Shown here: one piece after another, positions 22,561-33,414 of the stretch | How positions within the stretch are numbered: the stretch's first letter is position 1 | Layout of the letters: the number at the start of each line of letters is the position of its first letter | Assembly: GCA_000149265.1 (NCBI GenBank) | Contig: CH003265.1 | Coordinates: 116,536 to 180,535 of the forward strand | DNA: 64,000 nt | Reading direction: 5' to 3' | Source of the DNA: Ciona savignyi | Lineage: Eukaryota; Chordata; Ascidiacea; Phlebobranchia; Cionidae | Notes under the pieces: model-generated | Databases searched by the model: none | What the model was told of the DNA's origin: nothing | What the model saw: only the letters and a program-made list of their open reading frames with translations | Made by a program: the position numbers and the translations under genes

Positions 22561-23662
22561 AGTACAGAAGGTTCTAATATGCATCGATCATTTTTCGGTT
22601 GGTTGGGCGAAAAACAATTTTTCGATTAGTCATATATTGTTTTATTATTAAGGTACAAATCAATCGAATTTGTTAAAATGAATTATTTAACAAGTTAGCC
22701 AAATTTATGTTAGGTTAGGGGTTGTCATAATTGGCTAAAAATTTGCGTGGACCGTTTAGTAATGTCATCCTCACCGCTATCTTGTAATTTAATATGATTC
22801 AGCGAATTTCATTTTTGGTTGTTTACCAGTTACAGTAGTTGAATCGTTTAATCACGTGCGAGGTGCCAGAATAGAAACATGGTTTTCATGCAGGTTTTTA
22901 GGTTTAGTATAATAAAATTAAAAAGTCAAAACACGTGCTGATTGCACTTCTGTTGTACTTACCCTTACCCGCCTTCTACTCTTAACACAGCTACAAACTG
23001 ACAACCAGTCAACCATACGGTTATCGACGAAAGTGCCATCTAAAATATAAAGATAAATAACAATGGCAGTGTGAAAACATGTGCAAAAAACTTACATAGA
23101 TGCAGTACGATGTTATACGATAAGTTGCCAGACTGATTTTAAAAATTTATTGGTGCGAACATAGAATAAGTGTGCCAAATTTTTAAACGATGCGATATGG
23201 AATTCCGGCTGTGAGCTTTGAAACATATTTCTATATCTCTCTACTAGTATGAAAAGTACGACAGCTGCACACTTGAGTTTTATTTCCCTGCGTCTTTGCA
23301 CACTTGGGTAATTTCACACATGCTCGCGAGCTGGCCGACAAGTGATTGTTTCTTTATTCTGAGCGTACGCTCAGAAGCCAGCTTATATGACAAACAAACC
23401 AACGGTGCCGCCTGCTCGTGAGCATGTTTGTTGACCCGGCCCTAAGTTTTAAACATACACATCATATAATTTACAAAAAATCTGTAAACCTGACTTTGGA
23501 CTTCGGGTAATTTATTGTCAGTACATTTTTTGTTATTTAGCTTACCCTATGGCCGAAGTTATGTAGATAGATATGTTAGCTGACGGATACGATAGATTTG
23601 GGATAGAATAATATGGTTGTTTAAGATTTTGACAAAACAGTAATAAAATGGAGATTGTGTGG
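22561..23662. other. Intergenic, no recognised gene
   Basis: AT-rich. The 62-codon minus-strand frame at 23113-23301 has no recognisable domain and no supporting splice structure was found. The region probably lies upstream of TIMM50. Confidence 0.4.
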
Positions 23663-23857
23663 GGTCCCTTTATTTTGTACAGGTCCACTAGGTCCAGCGT
23701 TAGGTCCGCTAGGTCTAGCGCCAGGTCCGCTAGGTCCAGCGCCAAGTCTGTTGGGTCTAGTGCCCTGCCCTAAACACTAATTTAAACCCAGAACTAACCC
23801 TAACTCCAACCCCATGTTTAAACTAACTCTAGCAGACCTGTACAAAATAGAGGGACC
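23663..23857. mobile_element. 195-bp MITE with internal 21-bp minisatellite
   Basis: Terminal inverted repeats of about 23 bp: GGTCCCTTTATTTTGTACAG on the left and its inverted counterpart CTGTACAAAATAGAGGGACC on the right, with one mismatch. Inside are four 21-bp units AGGTCCGCTAGGTCCAGCGCC at 23681-23764, then TAAACACTAATTTAAACCC, text shared with the interior of MITE family A. Confidence 0.75.
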
Positions 23858-24098
23858 GGATTTGTGTGCACTCTTGGACGTTTGCACACTGCACACTTAA
23901 ATATTTGGTCCATGCACACTCGAAACTTAGGCGAAAAAGTGATGTACCATACTGGTCTCTCTATAAATTAAAACTGGTAATACGATTTTAATTTACAGAT
24001 ATAAAAATAGTACATTGGTGTTCTTGAATGGAATATTGTTGCAACAATATACATACCGGTATATATAAATATAAATACTGCTTTAAAAAGTTTAAGCC

Positions 24099-27000
24099 AT
24101 GTCTGCTCGAGTTTGGGCCAAATGCTTAGGCTGGAAAAAGTGCATTACTACTGTTAATATCCCGCAAAGTGCAAAGTTACATGAATCCCCAACAACATTA
24201 TACAAATACAATTGGCCGAACAGTAGCTTGTCTTGCTACTCAAGTTTTACACGGTTAGAAAATGTACCTACACCATATAGTCGTGGATTAAGTAGCAGTG
24301 TAGATTCTGATTATCCCACAAAGCAAGAATCTTCTCATACCCAAATTCTCTCATCAATGTACACTCAGAATCAAAGCACAGGCGAAGACCAAAATCAGTC
24401 AAATGACCACAAGAAAGATTCCCAAGGAAAGGGCAACAAGGAGGAAAGTCCTTTCATGAGAAGCCAAAGATATGCTAAGTGGTCCTTGCTTGGGACAGTA
24501 GGAATCTGCACACCCTTGTTTATTGTAATGAATGGTAAGAATATGTAACATGTGATTATTTCAGGGTCATCGAATCCCAGTTAATGTAAATATGAATCTT
24601 TAACTAAAATTTTCAAAATATAGGCATTACATCACACGCACTGGTATTTTGGTAATTGCATGTGCAAGACATCCCACCTTGCTCTAAAATATGCAAGAGG
24701 TAATTTGGTTGTCCAGGTTCGTATACAAATGTTCCGATAAGTGCAATAATCTGCACCATCTTTGTAAAACTGTAAAAAGTTAAGCTAATATTTTCAAGCA
24801 AGGTGTCATTAAAACGTACGGTACATTGATGTCTGATAGAAATGATTATATATATTTATTTGTTAGCCATTAAATAGAACTTTGTCCATGATATCACCTC
24901 TAATTATATTGTAACTTTTTTACAGGAAAGCCTAAAACAGATGAAGAAGGAAATGAAGTGAGTTCAATTTTATGAATTTGAAATTCTTGTCTGTTGTTTT
25001 AATGACCAGGCTATACTTTATTTTGAAGTAATACCAGATTTTTTTCAGATTCTTGATGAATACTCTGAAAGTAAGTATCGTCCATTTCTTTAAATGAAAC
25101 TGTTCTGCTACTAATTGCCGTGTCAAGTGAATGAGTTATCTCTACTTTAATTTACGCTGTTAAAATTCAAGCATAAAGTTTGGCTGATATGCTAATACAT
25201 ATTTACATACACAACTGATTAAATTAATAAGTGCTAAGCATATGAATAACATAATGGAGAAATTGAAAACCATTTTTTAATATTTTCATACATTACATAT
25301 TTTTAGGTACTTTCACTTTAATTAAATAATTAGTCAATTTATTAGTCTGGTTGATTAGTGCGTCTTCTTTTGGCCTAAGGGGTGCAAGTTTAAAACTGGT
25401 TACTAGCTAGTCAGTTACAGTGTCCTTGGGCAAGCCACTTACCGCACATTGTCTGAACCCAGCGAATTATTGAGTTCTACTAAATTGAAGGAACATCTGA
25501 ATCATACACAACACACTGCAGTAGCTCCAGTAACTCGACGGTGGGCACGAGGTGATCTGTTGATTGCTCATATGTGTTAACGCCCTTAAATTTCACATTC
25601 ATGGGATGAACATAAATATCCTTTTCTATATTTATCTTTCAGAGCCTGTCCCTATTGCATATATAAAGCGGGCGTGGGCTGAAGTCAATCTTGTTAAAAA
25701 AGTAAGTTCATATAAAGATTTTGGCTGTCTGCAATGCTTCTATTTTGCAACAGTATGTTTAGTCCACTCATTGCTGTCTTTTAAAGAAATATATATTTTA
25801 TTCGATGACGGAAGAGATATTGTATCATGTATCTAGTAAAAATGGATTGGCTGGTCACAAACTATAATAAATTATTTCTTGTTGCTGTTATCTACAGAGC
25901 AATGTAATAGTTTTTGCAAAATCTACGGACAGGTATATTCAGATTCAGATGGTTGTTGGTGTTATATAACTCCATACATTTGTGTGTTTTCACCTCAGGG
26001 ACAACATGAGCATATCAGTTTTATTTCCTGTATATTCCACCAGGATATTGTTGAACCTTCCTCAAAGAAGCTTCTACCAGATCCACTTGAAGAGCCCTAC
26101 TATCAACCCCCATATACTTTGGTTATTGAATTGATGGATGTTTTTCTCCGGCCAGTGTATGATGTAAGTGTCCCATTATTTGGTTTATATTTGACTGGCT
26201 TCCACATTGGATTTACCAAAATCAAGCTGTCTTTTTCTCTTATTTGTTAGATTTTGACCAATATACTAAGGAAAGAACTCGTTACCCAAAGCCCATGCTT
26301 GTTGCAATATTGATAAGTAACATGCGTTATTGCTGGTGACACTTCTTTAGTAAGGCACATACTAGATATAGATAATCAACACTAATCAATATTTGCTTTT
26401 AGTCCGTAACCGGTTGGAGATTCAAAAAACGTCCTGGAATCGATTATTTTTTAAGTCAAGTTGGTCCCCCAATGTATGAAGTAGTTGTTTTCACAAGGGA
26501 AACTGGAATGGTAAAAATATTCTTTCTTGTTAGTTAGATTAAATATATGTGTTACATTGTTGGCAAATTAACTTCTCCGCATTAGCACTTCTTGCAATTT
26601 GATATTATGTTCAAATTAAGAGTCATTGATTATATAGCTTTTGTTTAATCCATTAATAATGAATAGGTTTTAGCAGCATGTGTTAGGTACCTCAAGCAAC
26701 ACCACACTTGACTATCTAGTGACAGTATAATTAACCCACGTCATATCACTTTTTCCTGCAGACTGCATTTCCACTCATTGACTCAATGGATTCGAAAGGA
26801 TACATCATGTATCGACTGTTCCGTGATTCAGCAAGATACCAATCTGGATTCTCACTGGGAGAGATAACCAAGGGAGAAATGCCAAAACTAGATCCTTACT
26901 ACCAAAAGGTGAAAGATTTTTTTTATTTCTTGTATTTTCAAATTTTTTTTATTTAAGGTGTTTAGAGTTTTAAATAGTCACAAAATCAAGTTGGATTAAA

Positions 27001-30000
27001 ATCCATTTTGCCATGCATTATGCATGTATAATAGTAGAAGCAATAAAATATTGTTTTTCTTTTTAGCTAAATATTTAAATCTGCTTTTTTGTTCACATTT
27101 TCTCTAGTATAAACAGTTCACAATTTTTTGGTATAAACAGCCTGTACAACGAACATTTTAAGTTTTAACTTTTTTGCATACCAACACGCCATTTTACGGT
27201 AATTGGTGTAAAAACATGGTGTACCGAGTTATACAAAAATATGTGCAAATCTGAGAAACGATTTCTCCGCAACGCATAATGGTAGAAACATCAGATTTCG
27301 AACTGCAATGGTGCTTAAGGATTATTTAACTTCAAATAAGTGGTAAACTCCAACATGGTACTTTGGGGGTTGTCGCACTAAGAGCACCACAGTACCAAAA
27401 GTATCGCCTCTCCTTCCAAGTGGTAAACCCTTGCGAGGGTGCGAGGATCAAGTCCAGTCGTAGACATATTAATGGCCTGAGTCTCAGTGGGCTGTTGAAA
27501 AGCTCGGCGTCATATGTTGTCGGGGTCCTACGGAGAGCAATTTGCCTGGCCTTGTTGCCTCGGCCGTGTCGAGAGTGTAAGTTGGACCCTAGAGGGGGCA
27601 AAAACCCTATAGAAAAGCATGGAACGGAAAAAGAATCAAGAAAAACAACCCGCCAAAGATGGTTTATCCTCCTCCTTACCGAGGTTGGCTGACAACCGAA
27701 GGCAAGTCCAGACAAAGCAAGCAAACAATGCTCTGCGGTGTCACACCCTACAACCTCTGCGGCACCCCAAGCTTCTTGCAGCGACTACGTTGGGTTTAAA
27801 GCTGTGACTTCAGTGACATCTTCACTGGCACATAAGCTCTTCTAACGATGAAGCAAGCGGAGCTGTCTAACTTGTCAGACAGTGGTAAAGCTAACTCTAT
27901 TTGGTGGACACGAGAAGCCTTTAAGCCAGTGCCTACCAAGGCAGAGCACCGAAAAGAGAAGAATCGGCAGCAGAAGGCTCGGAAACGAGTCCGAAAAGCC
28001 AATGATAATCTCTGCAATCGTCCTGGCCACAACAATACCACAGTGCCCACACAGCTCCCAACCCTGGGGCAGGCAAAGTAAGCGCCAGCGGGTCCATTAA
28101 GCGAAACAGGCAGAGTAAAACCTCCCTTTCCACTACCCCCACTCTGGCCACAAAAAAGCCGCGTAGCCCATCCACGTTGTCCACACGAGCTAAGTTCTAT
28201 TCACAACAGCTTACTCCCCTGTGCAAGGCAATTCCTTATATACTACAAAATTATAATACTACAAAAAAAACTAAAAATGTATTTTTTCTTGAAATACTAC
28301 AAAAATGTCCATCACCATTTACAGTGATAATTAGGCTGCTCTAATGAGCTTGAAGATCCATAGCCCCTTGCTGTGATAGACATGGCAACTTCTTCACAAT
28401 CCTGGAGGGCTTAATTTTGTGGAAGTCTGCTGGATTCCAGGCCACTCAAACTTTAAGGGCAATGATCAAGCTGACATGTTGGCTTGTGACACATCCAGCA
28501 CTGCCTTCATCGGTCTCAATTGGAGGCATGGTTGAGCCGAAAACATGCTGAAGAATAAAGACAACACTGTGGCTGTCGTCAGACGAACGAGGCCAGGCCT
28601 ATCCTCGTACAAGGAACTCCTGCGGCTATGAAGGAGACAGTTATGATCTTTTCTTTAGATCATCACTGGGCATGCTAATTTGGCTAAGCACCAATTCATA
28701 CACAGCATATGCAACCTGTCCCCTCTGCCAAGAAGAAAACAAGACTTCTTTACACCATGTTGGCCACTGTCCAGCATTCGTTCTGACCAGATGGAGAAAT
28801 TTGGGAGTTTTTAAGTCTAATAATCTCGCATTTATCCCGGTTAAGCATTTAGTCAGCTTCCTTTAGGACACGGGCCGACTTGACTACTATATTCCGGATC
28901 CATGATAGCTCAGGACGGTTGAATGATGGGCCTTCTATAGCCTAAATTCCTGGTCCCGGTGGCTACCGTAGACCCGCCCATATTAATGTACTGTTATGTA
29001 ATGGCTCATGTGATCAGGTTACTCCTCTAATCGAATTTAAATGTGACTAACTCAGCGAATAGAAGTCGTGTTAACTTGCGGTCCGCAGAGAAGCACTTTT
29101 TGTTAGGCAAGCCTTTCTTTACATTTTCTGTTAATTTTGTTCCGTTAAGAAAGGAGAGCGTTGGTGACGTTTTCGCTGCAGGTGGGGAAGCCTCGGTTTC
29201 ACCCAGACATTATTCCAGCTAGGCTTGCTGAGAGCACTATAGAGAATAACGGCGGCAAGACTAGTTTCGTGGGCACGAGTTAGCCTGCTATGTGGTTGGT
29301 TAGAGCAAAGACAAACGCTGGAGATTCAGAAACGTTTTTTAATTATGCCATTGCAGGAATAATGTGGAAGAACTTGCTAACAAAGTGCTTTCAGCTGTGT
29401 TATTGCAGGTTTCTGGTGAACACAAACGCACAGTAGCATAGGAATATTAGTGAATAAAACCTGCAATCTTGATTTGTATAATGAGTAGAGCGGAGGATAT
29501 TCTTGATCTGGTAAGTTTGCAATAATTGAACACTTTTATTCAGTATGTTTATAGCTGTCATGTTTTTAAAGGTTACACACTCTAATGATGACGACACTGT
29601 GGTCGAGCTAATGATTGAAATATGCAGTGACACAGACTATGCGACTGAATCGCAAAGTTAAACTGATGACGACAGCATGCCATCTCCAGCTTCCCCACCT
29701 TTAAGGCAAGAAGATGAGGAAGACTTTTATCTCCAAGATGGAATCGTGGTAGAAAACGCATGGGCCCTACATCAGGCAACTTCATTCACACAGCAAGTCG
29801 ACTCATGGGGCGTCATTTTGTAAGCTGGCTGCCTGGAGACTACCAAAAATCTCTGTGTAGTGTGCAACCAAAAGTCAATGCACCACAGAAACACTACACA
29901 AAGAAAATATAAAAGATCAAGCTTCTGGTGCGAGCGGATGTGGGGTGACATTGTGAAAAGCGCCCTGCTTTGAGGAATACCATACACTAGCAGCAGGGGT

Positions 30001-32774
30001 TCTTAAACTTGGGGGGCGTGCTCCCTCCTTTGGTGGGGCGTGGAAAGCTTCTCAAGGGGGGCGCGAGCATGACAGTGACATATTGCAGGGTTCGAATTAA
30101 CGATTTTGAAACGATTCGCGAAATTGCGTGGGATACGAGAAAATCGGTTTCGCGCTTTAGCTATGTTAAATTGCCTTAGAATGCGGTTTCAGAACCTTTT
30201 GTTGTAACCTATGGTACGCTTAATATGTACTCAGTGTAGGTTTTATTCAACTACGAATCTACAAAATAATATACACGTTAATTTTCACAAACCGACAATG
30301 CACTTAACGCTATACACTGAATGTGCAAACAACGCTATACACGCCACAATGCAGTAGTTGGTAACAGGCTCTAAGCAGGGCCAATCAACGTGGAGCAAAG
30401 CTCGGGAAGCAATTATGCTTAGGGCGAGCGCAATACGCGTTTATCACAGCTCTCAAACTAATCTTTAAAGCCAGAAAGATAATTCATTAAGCAAACAGTA
30501 CTGTTATTAAGTAGTAATGATAAACGTGTCGTGAGTTAATGCGTGTAGGATAGGACGAATATCGACGAAACGAAGCCTTTGACACGAGTAATCTTACTTG
30601 TTAAAACACCATATAACCTTATTATAAAGGAGTGTGCCGCATCTCTGCCAATCATAAATAAAGGAATCGTGGTATATTAACGCATAATGGCTATTGTTGG
30701 GTTGTGATATATATGCTTATTATGTGTGAATAATGCAAAGTAAAAGCAAGGTAAATAAATGTAATAGTAATTCCATTGTAAAATGTTATGTTGAAGGCAA
30801 AATATGTTATATTATATTGTGTTGATGATTTATTATTAAAAGTGCGCGAAATCAGTAACGGTAATTTATATTTTCTGAACTTTAAAAAACGGTTATATGA
30901 ACTTTAAAAAACGGTTCGCGAATAGCGATTCGCGATCCCTTGCATCCTTCACACTCAGCAGGGTAATGGCCAATAAATTATTGCTCTATTTTTCGTAAAT
31001 TTGATTTTTGAGTAGGTGAGGCGTGAGCATGAATCACAAATCTTAAGGGGGGCGCGATTGAAAAAGTTTAAGAACCACTGCACTAGAGAATATTGGAAAC
31101 AGTGTTTGTGTTTGTATGCCTTTTTATATATTTCCTTCACTGTTCTTTTTCATTTATTTCACTGTTTTAGTTAAAACTCCAGAAACTTCCATGTGTTTTG
31201 GTTTATTTTTTCATTATATAGTCAGAATAAAGGATTTAATTAGGAACTGTAAAAAAACTACTGAAGGTAAATATACAGTTCAAATTTTACTGTGTAGCAA
31301 AACTATTAGACAATCTACATTCCAATATTCATCGCATTTGGGCATACCAATGATTGGTATTTCATTTGTCAATGCACCATAAATTTTTAAAAGTCGAGCA
31401 GAATTTTCTTACATATATAGTGGTGTTCATTAAAATTCAAAATAATATATTCTTTATTGGATATAGATTAAGGGAATGGGACTTGTTTAAACGAAGGGTT
31501 AATTTATCTTTCTAGGCATACTAAATATTAAATCATAGCATAAACTTTTGAAAAACTGTGCTAATTTGAAAATGACTTAAAATTGAAAAAACACTGCGGT
31601 ACAGCAAGTTTGAATTAATGCATTTAACCGGTAGTAAAAGGGTTAAACCTAATCAATCGTGATTTTTCCAGGACCTGAAGTACCTCAACCGCGATTTAAG
31701 CCGTGTTATAATGGTTGATTGCGACAGGAGAGCATGTGAAAAACAACCGGAAAATGGCCTGTGTCTTAACAAATGGGATGGAGATTCCAATGACACGGCT
31801 TTGTTTGATCTTGCAGCTTTACTAAGAAGTATGTTTGTGGTTTTCCTTTTTGAACATTGCACATAGCTCTTAAGGTTAAAGTTGCATTCAGTCCCATAGT
31901 TTTGGAGTCTACAACTGTGGTACTTTAACAAAATGAGTTGACAGTATGCTGGTAAATCCATATTAATTTTACTTATATGTCACATGAGAAACCCACTAAG
32001 CCGTTAAAAGTCGAAATGAATGCAGAACTGCAGATTTATGTTTCTGTTAACTTTTATGTTCTACTTCTACCAGTATGTACTAGATTGATAAAATGTAGAT
32101 TATGACTTTAAGGGAAAGTAGCAATGTCTTGTGGGACACCTTGAGTAATAAAAATGGCACCGCGAAATATTTAGCAACATTATTGAGACTGTTAAACCAG
32201 CATGTGTCAAAAGACAACCCAACCAAACCAGTGAGAAGGTGGCACAGGCACACTGTAGGCCAGTTAAGGCAGACCATTAACTAAAATTAACCATCCAGTT
32301 AATACCAGCAGTTGCATTAAGATAACAAATGGGAATTGGCCAATATTATTAAAAAGATTATTTACTAAATTTCTTTCACTAAATTCCATTAGAACATGTT
32401 TTTTTTACTCTCCAGCGATTGCTACAAGCGATGTGGATGATGTCCGGCCAATATTAAAGCATTACAGCGGCTACAGTGATCCGCTACATGCATTTAAACT
32501 TGCTCAGGCACGAATGCAGGTTGGTGTATGCAATGTACAGCTGGAGTCCTTTGTATTTAAAACCAACTTCATGTACCATACTATCATTTGCTCTTCTGGA
32601 CATAAATATCCTGGCTGTAACAAAGTTGCATAAATTTTCGATTTTAGTTTTCTAACACCTTAATGTGCTAAATTACAGCAAGAAACTACGCAATTAAAAG
32701 AAATGCCGAAAACTAACTCCGAACTTTTCGCTCGAACTGGGAGTGCGTTGTCATCATTTTTTCGAAGACGATGA
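24099..32774 (+). CDS. TIMM50: TIMM50, TIM23-complex import receptor, 11 exons
   Basis: Exons: 24099-24534, 24926-24957, 25049-25070, 25643-25701, 25900-25932, 26044-26163, 26403-26510, 26762-26908, 31672-31828, 32416-32519, 32679-32774; GT-AG and in phase, 437 residues. TIMM50 sits in the inner mitochondrial membrane, binds presequences in the intermembrane space and passes them to TIM23. Exon 1 encodes a presequence-like N-terminus, a long polar Gln/Asn/Lys stretch and the membrane segment (about residues 124-144). The FCP1-like domain is plain: [89 protein letters not shown]. The phosphatase DxDxT motif is replaced by ELMDV, as in other TIM50 proteins. Exons 2-5 are very short (22-59 bp). 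Intron 8 is 4.8 kb and full of transposons. Confidence 0.95.
25340..25590 (+). repeat. SINE family A in TIMM50 intron 3
   Basis: GTGTCCTTGGGCAAGCCACT, ACACAACACACTGCAGTAGC and CGACGGTGGGCACGAGGTGA follow family order. The tRNA-like head is degenerate (TTTAAAACTGGTTACTAGCT). It lies 5' of exon 4 in sense orientation. Confidence 0.85.
27330..29000 (+). pseudogene. RNase H-bearing LINE remnant in TIMM50 intron 8
   Basis: Around 28415-28500 one frame reads [20 protein letters not shown], the end of an RNase H domain as found in I/LOA/Jockey-group LINEs. At about 28705-28790 a C-terminal knuckle [18 protein letters not shown] follows, then RWRNLGVF. Upstream (27330-28200) is a GC-richer stretch with long overlapping frames on both strands; it may be the rest of the element, but no endonuclease or RT motif was recognised. 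It is broken by stops and intronic, so non-functional. Confidence 0.6.
29400..31110 (+). pseudogene. piggyBac transposase remnant, interrupted by hAT element
   Basis: At 29481-29510 a short exon-like start [10 protein letters not shown] is followed by a GT donor. An acidic N-terminal region with Asp-rich text ([19 protein letters not shown], then [11 protein letters not shown]) resumes at about 29572 and contains a stop. At 29860-29990 the typical piggyBac C-terminal cysteine domain appears in two frames: LCVVCNQK, then CGVTL, a stop, and APCFEEYHT. The catalytic middle is absent. A hAT element enters right after the YHT codons; its flank at 31081 resumes the same text. Deleted, frameshifted and stop-containing. 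Confidence 0.6.
29994..31080. mobile_element. hAT-type non-autonomous element in piggyBac remnant
   Basis: Ends CAGGGGTTCTTAAACTTGGGG and, inverted on the right, CAGTGGTTCTTAAACTTTTTC. Flanks are CACTAGCAG (29985-29993) and CACTAGAG (31081-31088), an imperfect 8-bp target duplication. The interior has no transposase. It includes GATTCGCG-rich inverted text near 30100 and 30920, and about 85 bases shared, inverted, with 16345-16430. Confidence 0.8.
31111..31671. other. Remainder of TIMM50 intron 8
   Basis: AT-rich sequence; nothing recognisable apart from the 3' splice site TTTTTCCAG before exon 9. Confidence 0.4.
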
Positions 32775-32825
32775 CATTGCAAGAGAAGGTCATAAGCATT
32801 CGAAAGCTTCACTTTTATTCCAGCA

Positions 32826-32831
32826 AATAAA
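32826..32831 (+). terminator. TIMM50 polyadenylation signal AATAAA
   Basis: AATAAA about 50 bases after the TIMM50 stop at 32772-32774, implying a very short 3' UTR. Confidence 0.6.
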
Positions 32832-33296
32832 TGAAAATGTTCCAAATTGTACGCATCTGGCGAGCTTGCAATAAATTGTGGGTCTTGGCTGGGTTTACAA
32901 AACAAATAGAATATTTACTTTCGGTTTTATTGGAGGCAAATAATACACTGGTTTTAGGATTATTTTCAAACCATACTCAATGTGCAGAACTCGATTCCAA
33001 ACTCCATAACAAATCTAAGTAGATTGGTGAAATTGGTTCGGAACCAATGCTTGCTTAAAATATCCTAACTTTAGTCTAACAGATCTGCTCTGAATATCGA
33101 AAAATATTCAGTACCCCAATCTTAGTAAAGTCTCAACTGCAATCGCGTATAACGGTAAAATGGACGCATTTACTATTACTGTGGACACAGCACCATACCG
33201 GGACCAAACTAATTGTCAATGAGGCAATGTTCTGCATCTAAAATGCCAGACCTTCTCAGATAATTCAGTCTAGATGAAAACAGAATGAATTTAACA
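32832..33296. other. Convergent 3' interval
   Basis: About 460 bases between the two poly(A) signals of the convergent TIMM50 (+) and threonine aldolase (-) genes. No gene is seen; short frames lack domains. Confidence 0.5.
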
Positions 33297-33302
33297 TTTA
33301 TT
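33297..33302 (-). terminator. Threonine aldolase polyadenylation signal
   Basis: TTTATT on plus (AATAAA on minus) about 115 bases beyond the stop codon at 33415-33417. Confidence 0.5.
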
Positions 33303-33414
33303 TTTTCATAAGAAATGACAGATTTTAAAAATTAACAGTAAAGTTGTAGAGAAAAGCAGCAAAGAAATTTAATTGATATATTGCCTTGTTTGGGATACAC
33401 GATTCATATTTAAT

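Noticed and set aside
25900..25934. Alternative reading of TIMM50 exon 5 starting two bases earlier
   Set aside because: It shifts phase and gives stops into exon 6; the acceptor after ACAGAG keeps phase 0 and aligns with the family linker.
27332..27807. Overlapping long frames on both strands in TIMM50 intron 8
   Set aside because: No recognised motif; probably part of the decayed LINE around 28.4 kb rather than independent genes.
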